A model generated the notes under the pieces. That model was given only the letters and a program-made list of their open reading frames with translations, ran no database searches and had not been told where the DNA came from. A stretch of 64,000 bases of DNA, from assembly GCA_021730285.1 (NCBI GenBank), contig CP082962.1, positions 2,108,001 to 2,172,000 on the forward strand. The letters run 5' to 3'. Below, piece by piece: positions 43,063 through 51,985 of the stretch; position 1 is the stretch's first letter, and the number at the start of each line of letters is the position of its first letter. The position numbers and the translations under genes are program-made. Source of the DNA: Desulfovibrio sp. JY (GTDB lineage Bacteria > Desulfobacterota > Desulfovibrionia > Desulfovibrionales > Desulfovibrionaceae).

Positions 43063-44123
43063 TGTCGGGCAAACGCATCTTCATCAAAGGCAACGAGGCT
43101 ATCGCCCATGGCGCGTTGGCCGCGGGCTGCCGTTGCTACTTCGGCTACCCCATCACCCCCCAGAACGACATCCCGGAGATGCTCTCTTCGGCCATGCCCG
43201 CCGCCGGCGGCCAGTTCGTCCAGGCCGAATCGGAAGTGGCCGCGGCCAACATGCTGCTTGGCGCCGCCGCCTGCGGGGTGCGGGCCATGACCACCTCGTC
43301 GAGCCCGGGCGTGTCGCTCATGCAGGAGGCCATCTCCTACATGGCCGGCTCGGAGCTGCCGGGGGTCATCGTCAACATGAACCGGGGCGGCCCCGGCCTT
43401 GGCGACATCGGCCCCTCCCAGGGCGACTATTTCCAGTCGGTCAAGGGCGGCGGCCACGGCGACTACCGCACCATGGTTCTGGCTCCGGCCACCTGCCAGG
43501 AATGCTACGACCTGACCTTCGAGGCTTTCGAGCTGGCCTACAAGTATCGCAACCCGGTGCTGCTTCTGGGCGACGCCATCGTCGGCCAGATGAAGGAGCC
43601 GGTCGTGCCCCGCGAACCTCTCGCCGTCGATCCGGAAGAGGGCGGGGACTGGAAGCTGACCGGACGCGGCCAGCGCGCCCCCAGGCTCCTCAAGTCACTG
43701 TTCCTCGAGGACGGGGCTCTGGCCGGCCAGAACATACTGCTGCAGCGCAAGTACGAGTCCATGCGCGACGAGGTGCGTGTCGAGGACTTCGAGACCAAGG
43801 ACGCCGAACTGGTGGTGGTGGCCTTCGGCTCCATCGGCCGCATCGCCAAGTCGGCCGTGCGCACGCTTCGGGCCGAAGGGCTCAAGGTCGGGCTCTTGCG
43901 CCCCATCACCCTCTATCCCTTCCCCGATTCCGTGTTGCGCGAGCTTGCCGCCGCCGGCAAGCGCTTCCTCACCATCGAACACAACCTCGGCCAGATGGTC
44001 GACGATGTGCGTCTGGCCGTACGCGGCCTTGCCGACAGCGCCTTTTACGGCGTCTTCCCCGGCAACCTGCCCACGCCCGACGAATTCCTGGAACCCATCC
44101 GCGCGGCCGCAAAGGGGGCCTGA
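43062..44123 (+). CDS. vorB: 2-oxoacid:ferredoxin oxidoreductase alpha subunit (VorB/KorA type)
   Basis: 353 residues. Pyrimidine-binding part of the split thiamine enzyme: FIKGNEAIAHGALAAGCRCYFGYPITPQNDIPE, then SSSPGVSLMQEAISYMAGSELP and the C-terminal swivel domain (LLRPITLYPFPDSVLREL). The arrangement and motifs match 3-methyl-2-oxobutanoate (branched-chain) ferredoxin oxidoreductase, but 2-oxoglutarate type proteins look similar. ATG 43062 lies behind AAGGAG. The second start GTG 43059 is possible. Confidence 0.9.
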   Translation: MSGKRIFIKGNEAIAHGALAAGCRCYFGYPITPQNDIPEMLSSAMPAAGGQFVQAESEVAAANMLLGAAACGVRAMTTSSSPGVSLMQEAISYMAGSELPGVIVNMNRGGPGLGDIGPSQGDYFQSVKGGGHGDYRTMVLAPATCQECYDLTFEAFELAYKYRNPVLLLGDAIVGQMKEPVVPREPLAVDPEEGGDWKLTGRGQRAPRLLKSLFLEDGALAGQNILLQRKYESMRDEVRVEDFETKDAELVVVAFGSIGRIAKSAVRTLRAEGLKVGLLRPITLYPFPDSVLRELAAAGKRFLTIEHNLGQMVDDVRLAVRGLADSAFYGVFPGNLPTPDEFLEPIRAAAKGA

Positions 44124-44126
44124 GCC

Positions 44127-44897
44127 ATGTCCAGCATGCCTGAAATCAAGGAAGAACTCGTCTTCGACCGGCCGGGCGTCCTGGCCGACAAGCCCACCCA
44201 CTATTGCCCCGGCTGCCAGCACGGCGTCATCCACCGCATCGTGGCCGAGTGCCTGGAAGAGTTCGGTTTGGTGGAAAAGACCATCGCCGTCAGCTCCATT
44301 GGCTGCTCGGTGTTTCTCTACAACTACCTCATGGTCGACACCGTCGAGGCCCCCCACGGCCGTGCCCCGGCCGAGGCCACCGGCGTCAAGCGCGCCCGGC
44401 CCGAGGCCTTCGTCTTCGCCTACCAGGGCGACGGCGACCTGGCTTCCATCGGCCTGGCCGAGATCATGCACGCCGCCAACCGTGGCGAGAAGCTCACCAT
44501 CATCTTCGTCAACAACACGGTGTACGGCATGACCGGCGGCCAGATGGCCCCCACCACCATGATCGGCCAGAAGACCACCACTTGTCCCGCCGGCCGTTGC
44601 GCCGAGCGCGAGGGCGGGCCCATGCGCATGGCCGAGATCATCGCCGGGCTTGACGGCGTGGCCTACAGCGCCCGGGTGGCCGTCAATTCCATCAAGAATC
44701 TGGCCCAGGCCAAGCGGGCCGTGCGCCGCGCCTTCGAAACGCAACTGCACGGCGACGGGTTCGGCTTCGTCGAGTTTCTGGCCACCTGCCCCACCAACTG
44801 GAGAATGACGCCCGTGGCCGCCAACGAGCGCGTGGCCAAGGAGATGATCCCCGGCTTCCCGCTTGGCGTCTACAAGGACGCGGCCAAGGAGGACTAA
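44127..44897 (+). CDS. vorA: 2-oxoacid:ferredoxin oxidoreductase beta subunit (TPP-binding)
   Basis: 256 residues. Thiamine diphosphate-binding subunit: HYCPGCQHGVIHRIV, the TPP motif GDGDLASIGLAE (about 98-109) and NNTVYGMTGGQMAPTT, with extra Cys (SSIGCSVF, CPAGRC) that bind a cluster in homologues. Three bases separate it from the alpha gene and four from the gamma gene, so all are one operon. Confidence 0.92.
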   Translation: MSSMPEIKEELVFDRPGVLADKPTHYCPGCQHGVIHRIVAECLEEFGLVEKTIAVSSIGCSVFLYNYLMVDTVEAPHGRAPAEATGVKRARPEAFVFAYQGDGDLASIGLAEIMHAANRGEKLTIIFVNNTVYGMTGGQMAPTTMIGQKTTTCPAGRCAEREGGPMRMAEIIAGLDGVAYSARVAVNSIKNLAQAKRAVRRAFETQLHGDGFGFVEFLATCPTNWRMTPVAANERVAKEMIPGFPLGVYKDAAKED

Positions 44898-44901
44898 GCC
44901 C

Positions 44902-45447
44902 ATGAGCCTGTATCAAGACGTGATCATGGCCGGATTCGGCGGCCAGGGCGTGATGCTGATCGGCAACCTGCTGGCCTACGCCGGCATGGAGCACGGCCTG
45001 AATGTCACCTACATCCCGGTCTACGGCCCGGAGATGCGCGGCGGCACGGCCAACTGCACGGTGGTCGTCTCCGACGACGTCATCGGCTCGCCCATCATCC
45101 GCAGCCCCAAGAGCCTCATCATCATGAACCGGCCGTCCCTGGACAAGTTCCAGCCGCAGCTCGTCGACGGCGGGGTGCTGGTCATCAACTCCTCCCTGGT
45201 CGATCCGGAACTCGCCGACGACAAGCGGGTGAAGCTCGTGGCCGTGCCGGCCAACGAGATCGCCGACGGCCTGGGCAATACGCGCATGGCCAACATGGTG
45301 GCCCTTGGCGCCTACGTGAATGCCACCGGCATCCTGCCGCTTTCGGCGGTGGAGGACAGCCTCGGCCACGTGATCTCCAAGCACTACAGCCACCTGATCC
45401 CGAAAAACACCGAAGCCCTGCGCGCCGGTGCCGCGTATAAGAACTAG
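44902..45447 (+). CDS. 2-oxoacid:ferredoxin oxidoreductase gamma subunit
   Basis: 181 residues with the CoA/gamma domain opening DVIMAGFGGQGVMLIGNLLAYAG and YGPEMRGGTANCTVVVSDDVIGSP, typical of KorC/VorC. It completes the four-subunit complex; the whole set should localise to the cytoplasm and feed electrons into ferredoxin, as in amino acid fermentation and carbon fixation in sulfate reducers. Strong AAGGAGG before ATG 44902. Confidence 0.92.
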   Translation: MSLYQDVIMAGFGGQGVMLIGNLLAYAGMEHGLNVTYIPVYGPEMRGGTANCTVVVSDDVIGSPIIRSPKSLIIMNRPSLDKFQPQLVDGGVLVINSSLVDPELADDKRVKLVAVPANEIADGLGNTRMANMVALGAYVNATGILPLSAVEDSLGHVISKHYSHLIPKNTEALRAGAAYKN

Positions 45448-45468
45448 AAGAGAAGATGCCTCCGGCGG

Positions 45469-45498
45469 CCGGGGGGCGAGCTCGCCCCCCGGTCCCCT
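45469..45498. repeat. Class C-type palindrome after the vor/kor operon
   Basis: Perfect 24-base palindrome with arms CCGGGGGGCGAG/CTCGCCCCCCGG, followed by TCCCCTTT. It is 21 bases after the last stop of the operon and probably helps end transcription. Confidence 0.7.
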
Positions 45499-45604
45499 TT
45501 CCCGTCAAGGGGACTCGCCTGTGTTCCCAACGCATTGTTCAGGTGAAACGCATGGCTCTTGAATAGGGCTCTTGAGTATTCGGTATTGTTTACAGGGAAA
45601 TGCA

Positions 45605-46108
45605 ATGCAAGATGACAATACCCTTATTCTTACCACACCATGCGAGAGCCTCCTCCCCTCTTTTCGACGAGCGATTGCCAAGGGATATTCCCATGGCGTC
45701 CCGCCTGATTTTGATCCGAGTGATTCCCATTGCATGGATATGCTCAATATTTCCCAGGTTGGCGACAAACCCTGGCATCTCTATTGGCTGACGTTGTTGC
45801 CAAAATTGTCGCTCTTTCTCGGATCAGCCGGAATATGGGGTGATCGAGTAGGATACGAAATTTGCCAGGACTTTCGCGGTAAAGGCTTGGGAACAGAAAT
45901 ATTGAAACTCCTGCTTGCCCATGCCGGTACTCTTGGTTTGGACTCGGTTTATACGACGTGTGAAGAAGTGAATGCTGCTTCTCGAAAGGTTGTCGAACGT
46001 AACGGTGGCTGCCAAATAGACAAGCTGGTTCGCTTGCATGATGGCGTCGCCATGGTTCGCTATCGCTTGTTCACGAATTCCGCCTGCCACGAGTGCAGGT
46101 TGCAGTAG
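45605..46108 (+). CDS. GNAT-family N-acetyltransferase
   Basis: 167 residues. The acetyl-CoA motif is in EICQDFRGKGLGTEILKLLL (residues 79-98) and a typical second half with VNAASRKVVERNGG. Small acetyltransferases of this kind modify amines on amino acids, peptides or antibiotics. Its base composition is clearly lower in G/C than the neighbours and it has an isolated position, which suggests horizontal acquisition. AGGGA precedes ATG 45605. The substrate is unknown; the lack of an N-terminal beta-strand pair leaves it short for the family. Confidence 0.8.
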   Translation: MQDDNTLILTTPCESLLPSFRRAIAKGYSHGVPPDFDPSDSHCMDMLNISQVGDKPWHLYWLTLLPKLSLFLGSAGIWGDRVGYEICQDFRGKGLGTEILKLLLAHAGTLGLDSVYTTCEEVNAASRKVVERNGGCQIDKLVRLHDGVAMVRYRLFTNSACHECRLQ

Positions 46109-46150
46109 TTCCCCGTCCCCCAGCTTCTCATTTCCCACAAGGACAGCGAT

Positions 46151-46963
46151 ATGGAGCGGCTTTACGGCATCATAGGTCATCCCTTGGGGCATACGCTCAG
46201 TCCCTTGGTGCACAATTGGGGCTTCAAGCGTTTTGGGATCAAGGCCCGGTATGAGGCCTGGCCGACGCTGCCCGAGGAGCTTGGGGCGTTCATGGCCCGG
46301 CTGCGCGAGACGCCGGTGGAGGGCCTTAGCGTCACCATTCCGCACAAGACGCCGGTCATGGCCTATGTCGATGCCGTAACGGACCTTGGCCGGTCGGTCG
46401 GGGCCGTCAATACGCTGTACTGGCGCGACGGGGTGCTGTGGGCGGAAAATACCGACGTCGAGGGCTTTTGCCGGCCGCTGGTCCTGCGCAATATTGCGCC
46501 GCGGGCCGCCTTGATCCTCGGTTGCGGCGGCGTGGCCCGGGCGGCGGTGGCGGGGCTTGCGCGTCTGGGCGTGGAGCGGCTTGCCGTGACGGGGCGCAGC
46601 GCGGAAAAAACCGCCGTGCTGGCCCGGGAATTCGATCTGGAGCGGGTCGACTGGGACCGCCGGACGGAGTTCCCGGCCGGGCTCTTGGTCAATGCCACGC
46701 CCATGGGCATGACCGGCCGCCTGGAGGGCCTTTCGCCGTATCCGGCCGAGGCGCTACGGCCGGAACAGGTGGTCTACGATCTGGTCTATACGCCCGATCC
46801 CACGCAATTCGGCGCCGATGCGCTGGCGGCGGGGGCGTTGGTGGTCTCGGGCATGGAAATGTTTCTGTATCAGGCGGTGGAACAGTTTCGCTTGTGGACG
46901 GGACGGATTCTGCCCGACGACGAGTTGCGAACGTTGCTGCGGAAAGCGCTTTACGGGGCTTGA
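46151..46963 (+). CDS. aroE: Shikimate dehydrogenase
   Basis: 270 residues. NADPH-dependent reduction of 3-dehydroshikimate in aromatic amino acid synthesis. Seen: YGIIGHPLGHTLSPLVHN (4-21), SVTIPHKTPV with the catalytic Lys near 66 (IPHK), the second catalytic Asp in AENTDVEGF, the Rossmann GCGGVARAAV and VTGRSAEKT, and late GMEMFLYQAVEQF. AAGGAC lies before ATG. It is transcribed alone here, without other aro genes. Confidence 0.95.
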   Translation: MERLYGIIGHPLGHTLSPLVHNWGFKRFGIKARYEAWPTLPEELGAFMARLRETPVEGLSVTIPHKTPVMAYVDAVTDLGRSVGAVNTLYWRDGVLWAENTDVEGFCRPLVLRNIAPRAALILGCGGVARAAVAGLARLGVERLAVTGRSAEKTAVLAREFDLERVDWDRRTEFPAGLLVNATPMGMTGRLEGLSPYPAEALRPEQVVYDLVYTPDPTQFGADALAAGALVVSGMEMFLYQAVEQFRLWTGRILPDDELRTLLRKALYGA

Positions 46964-47043
46964 CGCAGGAGGAGCGTCATTATAGCAAATGATTCCAATG
47001 TCGCCAGTTCCAAAATGCATGGCGATTCAATATTATTTGCGGT

Positions 47044-48252
47044 ATGCAGCAGTTTATTTCGCTTCTCGATGCACACACGATGGTGTTCCTGTCGGCGGTC
47101 TTGTTTTTTTCGCTGACCGGAGTTCTTGCCTATACATATTCCTATAGAAAGACGTACCCAGGCTTCGGGTCTTTTACGCTGGGGCAACTGGCATGGTGCG
47201 TTGGTATTTTTTTGGTTTTCTTCAGAGTGCTTGGTCCGGATCCTTCGTTGATCATCGGAAACAGCCTGATATTTTTGCAAGGGATTCTCTGGTATCGCGG
47301 CATTGCCCTGTATGGTGAAATAGATCATATCGGCCTGCGCAATTCCTTTACCATCGCCCTGGCTGTGCTCTGCGAATTGTGCCTGATCTATTATACACTT
47401 GTCGATTTCGATACTTGCCGAAGAGTCTTTGTTTTTTCGGTGTATTGCATGCTGGTCTACGGACGTATCGCCATAGAGCCTTTTGTTGTGCGCAAATGGC
47501 GTACGTATGCGATGCAAACCGTTTTTTCCGGGTTTCTTTTTCTCGTTTCCATCTCCTACGCCTTTCGTGCCAATGAATCCCTGAAGGCGGTACAGTGCGC
47601 CATTGGCGGTCCGGACCCCATCGTCAAGGCACTGCTTTTGACCAGCATGTTTCTGATCCCGCTCTTGACGTTCTGCCTGCTTTCCATGACGTCCAGCCGC
47701 GTGGAGGCGGAATTGCGCGAGGCCCGGGATGCCTTGCGCAAACAGGCGCAGACCGATTTTCTGACCGGCCTGCCCAACCGGCGGCATTTCCTGCATCTGG
47801 CCGAAAAGGCCCTGGAGCGGGCCCGGGAGCGCGGCGAGCCGGTGAGCTTCATCATGCTCGATCTGGATTATTTCAAGGACATCAACGATACCTATGGCCA
47901 TCAGACCGGGGATATCGTGCTGCGGGCCGTGGCCCGACGGCTGGCGGAGGCGCTTCGGGACGGGGATGAAATCGGGAGGCTTGGCGGCGAGGAATTCGGC
48001 GTGTTGCTGCCGGGCCTGGACGGGGCGGAAGCGGAAGACGTTGCCGAGCGTTTGCGGCAGGTCGTGGCGGCCTTGTCCCCCGGCGGGCATACGGTGACGG
48101 CAAGCCTGGGCGTGGCCTCGGGCGAGATGGGGCTCAATGCCCTGCTGGCCCGGGCCGACGGCTGTCTTTACGCGGCCAAGGGCGCGGGCCGCAACCGGGT
48201 TGTCGGCCGGGCATGCCCTGTCGTGGAAGCGCCGGAGGAGGCGCCGGCCTGA
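47044..48252 (+). CDS. Membrane diguanylate cyclase
   Basis: 402 residues. About seven N-terminal membrane helices (10-220) followed by a coiled linker and a GGDEF domain: TDFLTGLPNRRHFL, LDLDYFKDINDTYGHQTGD, and GRLGGEEFGVLLPG with an intact active site. A product-inhibition I-site RxxD (RDGD) sits five residues before GGEEF. It should make cyclic di-GMP in response to a membrane signal. The N-terminal half has much lower G/C than the GGDEF half, suggesting the two were joined by recombination. Start: GCGGT weak site; no better upstream start. Confidence 0.9.
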   Translation: MQQFISLLDAHTMVFLSAVLFFSLTGVLAYTYSYRKTYPGFGSFTLGQLAWCVGIFLVFFRVLGPDPSLIIGNSLIFLQGILWYRGIALYGEIDHIGLRNSFTIALAVLCELCLIYYTLVDFDTCRRVFVFSVYCMLVYGRIAIEPFVVRKWRTYAMQTVFSGFLFLVSISYAFRANESLKAVQCAIGGPDPIVKALLLTSMFLIPLLTFCLLSMTSSRVEAELREARDALRKQAQTDFLTGLPNRRHFLHLAEKALERARERGEPVSFIMLDLDYFKDINDTYGHQTGDIVLRAVARRLAEALRDGDEIGRLGGEEFGVLLPGLDGAEAEDVAERLRQVVAALSPGGHTVTASLGVASGEMGLNALLARADGCLYAAKGAGRNRVVGRACPVVEAPEEAPA

Positions 48253-48253
48253 T

Positions 48254-48748
48254 ATGGAGACCCTGCGCCGTTTCGTGTCATTTTTCGAGGCCGTGGGGCA
48301 GGTGGCGGCGGTGGTTCTTCTCATCGCCGGCCTTGTGCTTGTCTGCGGGCTGGCCTGGCTCGGCCGGGCGAGCCGGCGCATGCGGCCGCTTGTATCCCCG
48401 GCCGAAGGGCCGCTTCGGGCCGACGGAAAAAAGCCCAACTGGGTCGCCACCACGGCGTCCCCAAACGATCCGCTGCATTTTGTCGCGCCCCGGCCCTGCG
48501 CCGAAAACCCCATCCCCGCTCTGGCCGCGTATCTGGAAAAAAACGGCTACGCCGTGGCCGCCTCGACCGGGCGCTATCTCCATGTCACCCAGTCCTCGTC
48601 CCGCTTCGGCTTCGTGGACGACGTGGAATTCCTCCACGACCCGGAGGCCGGACTGCTGCATGCCCGGTCCGCCTCGCGCGTGGGGCATAGCGACCTTGGC
48701 GTCAACCGCCGCCGCCTGGAAACGATTTTTCGGGAAACGGGCTTGTAG
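48254..48748 (+). CDS. DUF1499 family membrane protein
   Basis: 164 residues: one N-terminal membrane helix (about 18-38, AVVLLIAGLVLVCGLAWLG), then the DUF1499 domain with its hallmark RYLHVTQSSSRFGFVDDVEF and RSASRVGHSDLGVNRRRLE. Function of the family is unknown. The start overlaps the end of the cyclase gene by only two spacer bases, so the two are coupled (GGAGG site in the cyclase tail). Confidence 0.88.
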   Translation: METLRRFVSFFEAVGQVAAVVLLIAGLVLVCGLAWLGRASRRMRPLVSPAEGPLRADGKKPNWVATTASPNDPLHFVAPRPCAENPIPALAAYLEKNGYAVAASTGRYLHVTQSSSRFGFVDDVEFLHDPEAGLLHARSASRVGHSDLGVNRRRLETIFRETGL

Positions 48749-48811
48749 CGAGTCGGGGCCTTTCATGTCTCCTGCCCAGGCAATTCTCACGCTGGCAGGT
48801 TCTTCCCCACC

Positions 48812-48850
48812 ACTTCCTTTCGCAAAGGCTCTTCTTTGAAAAAAGGAAGT
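48812..48850. terminator. Imperfect hairpin after the DUF1499 gene
   Basis: ACTTCCTTT / AAAGGAAGT with an inner CAAAG/CTTTG stem. There is no T-run, so terminator activity is uncertain. Confidence 0.35.
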
Positions 48851-48880
48851 TGTCTCTTAGGACAGCTTCAAAGACGAAAA

Positions 48881-48939
48881 GTTTAGGAAAGGGAGAGCGC
48901 GAGAGGGGAGAACCCTTTTTAAAGGGTTTCCCCTCTCGC
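48881..48939. repeat. Class A palindromic repeat, unpaired
   Basis: GTTTAGGAAAGGGAGAG flank and hairpin 48899-48939, in the same orientation as 16941-17000, between the convergent DUF1499 and transglycosylase genes. Confidence 0.85.
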
Positions 48940-48954
48940 ATATCTTTTCCCTCT

Positions 48955-51012
48955 TTAATCCTTGCGGATGGTGATCTGGGAGCCGGCCTGGAGCGAGCTT
49001 GGGCTTTTCATGTTGTTCCAGGCCATGAGCGAGGACGGTTCCACGTTGAATTTCTTGGCGATGCCCCAGACTGTCTCACCCGGGCCGACTTTGTAATTGA
49101 CGGACTTGGCCGCCTGGCGCTTTTGCGGGGTGGGCGGGGTTTTGGCGGCGGCGGGATGCTTTTCGGCCTGGGCCTGGGGCTTGGTGGCCCAAAGATTCTT
49201 TTTCGTCGGTTCGGCCTCGCGCGCGGCAATGGTCTTGGGCTGCTCCCGGCCCGAGCCCGGAATGGAGAGTGACTGGCCCACGCGCACGACGTCCGAGGAC
49301 AGGTTGTTGGCCGCGGCGAGCTGTCTGCTGTCCACATTGAAGCGGCGGCTGATGCCGGAGAGGGTGTCGCCGGCGCGCACGGTGTAGGTGGTGCTCGGCA
49401 GGGCCGCGGCGGCCACGGCCGGAGCGGGGGGCGCGGACGGTTTTGCGTCGGCGCGACCGGGAATGGACAGCTTCTGGCCGGCGAGCAGGTCCCTGGCCGA
49501 GCGCAGGTGGTTGGCGGCCATGAGCGCGCCGGGGTCCACGTTGTATTTGTCGGCGATGCCGGAAATGGTCTCGCCGCGCTGCACGGTGTGGCTGCCGGAG
49601 GAGGAGGGGGCGGCGGAAGCGACCTGGACCGAACGGGCGGAAGCGCTTTGGGGGATGACGAGCCAGCTGCCAAGGGTGAGGCGGCCGGCATGCCGCATCT
49701 TGTTGGCGGCCATGAGCTCCTTGGTCGAGACACCGTATTTCCGGGCGATGCTGCCGATGGATTCGCCCTTGTTCACACGGTGGCGCTGGGGCTTGGAGGC
49801 TGCGGCCAGCTGTTTGGGCGCGCAGGCGGCCGGGCCTTCGGCCAGGGCGGTATTGTCGATGCTGAACGCGCTGGCGGCCACGCGCACGGCCTGGCCGGGG
49901 GGGAGCGTTTCGGGCAGCGAGGGGTTGAGCTGGCGCAGCTCGGCCACGGGCATGTTTGCCCGACGGGCCAGGGCCCACCATGTCTCGCCGGCCTGGGCGG
50001 TGACGCTTTGCAGACCGCTTGAAGGATAGTTGCCCGGAGTCTTCAGGTAGGCCACGGCGATCTGCTCCTTGGCCACGGGCACGTAGACGTTGACCGTGGA
50101 GTCGGGGGGGCTGACCATGCGGCGAAAACCGGGGTTGTATTCCCGAAACTGATCCCAGCTCAGGCCGCAGGCCTGGGCCAGGGCGGCCAGGTCCGTGCCG
50201 CCGGGTGCGGGCACTTCCTTGAGATTGGGGCCGGCCTGCCAGTTGACCTTTTGAAAGCCGAGGGGCTGGAGGTTCTGGAAGATTTTCAGCACCGCCAGGA
50301 ACTTGGGCACGTAATGGCGGGTTTCGGCCTTGAGCAGCTTGGGGTCCTTGGCGATGTCGAAAAAGTCGCACTGGCCGCTTGCGGCCATGACCCGCGAAAT
50401 CTTGCCCTCGCCGGCGTTGTAGGCGGCCAGGGCAAGGTTCCAGTCACCGAACATCTGGTAGAGTTTGCTTAAATATTTGGCGGCGGCCACGGTGGATTTG
50501 TAGGGGTCGCGGCGTTCGTCGACCCACCAGTTCACGGTCAGGCCGAAGCGGCGGGCGGTGTAGGGCATGAACTGCCACATGCCGCCGGCGCCGACCGGCG
50601 AATAGGCCATGGTGCTGTAACCGGATTCGATGAAGGGAAGGACTATCAGGTCGGGCGGCAGGTTGTAGCTGGCCAGTACGGCCCGCACGTAGGGCAGGTG
50701 GGGCTGGGCCCGGATGAGCCATTTTTCCATGGTGCCGCGCTTGTCCATGGAGAAATACTGGAGGAACATCTGGACTTCCTCGTTGTCGGCCACGTCCAGG
50801 TTGAACTGGATGGCGCCGCGCGAGGCCAGGGCTTCCTTCTCCTGCTTGGTCAGGGGGCGACCGCGCTTGAGGTCCTTGAGGATCTGGGTGGTGTCCCAGA
50901 CCTCGGGCTCGAGGTTGGCCCGCATGTCATTGTTTTTATCGTATTTGTTTCCGGCGCAGCCGGACAGGACGAGCAGAACCGGCAGGATGGCAAAGAGGAT
51001 ATAACGGGCCAT
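48955..51012 (-). CDS. Membrane-bound lytic murein transglycosylase with LysM repeats (MltD-like)
   Basis: 685-residue lipoprotein (lipobox LVLSGC, lipidated Cys near residue 19). The SLT domain at about 105-240 carries the catalytic Glu in LPFIESGYSTMAYSPVGAGG and AAYNAGEGKISRVM. Five LysM repeats follow from about 370 to the C-terminus (SVTAQAGETWWALARRA, HRVNKGESIGSIARKYG, HTVQRGETISGIADKYN, YTVRAGDTLSGISRRFN, YKVGPGETVWGIAKKFN), which bind peptidoglycan. It cleaves murein to 1,6-anhydro products during growth. The start at 51012 (MARYIL) is behind GGAG; a start 21 codons upstream would lack a signal peptide. Confidence 0.93.
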   Translation of the reverse strand: MARYILFAILPVLLVLSGCAGNKYDKNNDMRANLEPEVWDTTQILKDLKRGRPLTKQEKEALASRGAIQFNLDVADNEEVQMFLQYFSMDKRGTMEKWLIRAQPHLPYVRAVLASYNLPPDLIVLPFIESGYSTMAYSPVGAGGMWQFMPYTARRFGLTVNWWVDERRDPYKSTVAAAKYLSKLYQMFGDWNLALAAYNAGEGKISRVMAASGQCDFFDIAKDPKLLKAETRHYVPKFLAVLKIFQNLQPLGFQKVNWQAGPNLKEVPAPGGTDLAALAQACGLSWDQFREYNPGFRRMVSPPDSTVNVYVPVAKEQIAVAYLKTPGNYPSSGLQSVTAQAGETWWALARRANMPVAELRQLNPSLPETLPPGQAVRVAASAFSIDNTALAEGPAACAPKQLAAASKPQRHRVNKGESIGSIARKYGVSTKELMAANKMRHAGRLTLGSWLVIPQSASARSVQVASAAPSSSGSHTVQRGETISGIADKYNVDPGALMAANHLRSARDLLAGQKLSIPGRADAKPSAPPAPAVAAAALPSTTYTVRAGDTLSGISRRFNVDSRQLAAANNLSSDVVRVGQSLSIPGSGREQPKTIAAREAEPTKKNLWATKPQAQAEKHPAAAKTPPTPQKRQAAKSVNYKVGPGETVWGIAKKFNVEPSSLMAWNNMKSPSSLQAGSQITIRKD

Positions 51013-51190
51013 GCGGCTTTTCTCCACGCGAAGGGAGCCGTCCGCCGGGAGGCGGCTACGGCGGCGCGTTGGCAAGGATGTGCTTAACTACGCTAATTTT
51101 TTAACGATTAGCAGACTACTAGACCAAAGTTGATGAAAATGCAAGGGAAAAAAAGCTTGTGGTTCCGGCTGGTTTGGGCCAAGACGGGCC

Positions 51191-51985
51191 ATGACCCGGC
51201 ATGACCGCACCCATCGTCCCTTGCCTGCGTCGCCGGCCGACGCACAGCCCGAACCCGGCGAACTCCTGCCCGGGCGCAAGCCCGTACGCGAACTTTTGCT
51301 CGAACGCCCGCGCGGCATCGACGACGTGCTGTTGCGCCAGGGCCTTCGCGGCCCGGATATAGACGCCATTGTCGCCGCCTGCCGCGAAACCGGCGTGCGC
51401 TTTCGTTTCGTGCCAGCCGCCGACCTGGACCGGCTTTGTCCCGGCAACCACCAGGGCGTGGTGGCCAGGCTCGCCGCCGGTGAGCTGACCAGCCTCGAGG
51501 ACGTGCTGGCCGCGACCCGCAGCGCGCCCCTGCCCGTGGCCCTGGCCCTCGACCGGGTGCAGGACCCCGGCAACGTGGGCACCCTGGCCCGTACGCTTTT
51601 CGCCCTTGGCGGCGGCGGCATCCTCTTGCCCCGCCACGAGGGGGCGCGATTGGGACCCGGGGCGGCCAAGGCCTCGGCCGGAACGCTGGCCCGGCTGCCC
51701 CTGGCCAAGGTGACCAATCTGGCCCAGGCCCTGGACACGGCCCTCGAGGCGGGTTTCGGCGTCATCGGCGCGGCCGGGGAGGCGGAGGCGGAAAGCGTGT
51801 TTGTTGCCACGGCCGATTTTCCGCTGATCCTGGTGCTCGGCAACGAGGACGAGGGGATTCGGCAAGGGATACGCAAACGCTGCGACCGGTTGTGGCGCAT
51901 TCCCCAGGCCAGGCCCATCGATTCCCTGAACGTGGCCCAGGCCGGGGCGATCATTCTGGGGCGTCTGGCGGCGCTGACGCGGTAG
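51191..51985 (+). CDS. TrmH/SpoU-family rRNA 2'-O-methyltransferase (RlmB-like)
   Basis: 264 residues. An N-terminal substrate-binding part (ELLPGRKPVRELLLERPRG) and the SPOUT catalytic domain with motif 1 ALDRVQDPGNVGTLARTLFA, motif 2 LVLGNEDEGIRQGIRKRC and motif 3 IPQARPIDSLNVAQAGAI. Motif 3 with SLNVA is the SAM-binding knot. The group includes 23S rRNA Gm2251 methyltransferase; the exact base modified is not certain. Convergent overlap of 35 bases with the pseudouridine synthase gene on the other strand. Confidence 0.88.
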   Translation: MTRHDRTHRPLPASPADAQPEPGELLPGRKPVRELLLERPRGIDDVLLRQGLRGPDIDAIVAACRETGVRFRFVPAADLDRLCPGNHQGVVARLAAGELTSLEDVLAATRSAPLPVALALDRVQDPGNVGTLARTLFALGGGGILLPRHEGARLGPGAAKASAGTLARLPLAKVTNLAQALDTALEAGFGVIGAAGEAEAESVFVATADFPLILVLGNEDEGIRQGIRKRCDRLWRIPQARPIDSLNVAQAGAIILGRLAALTR

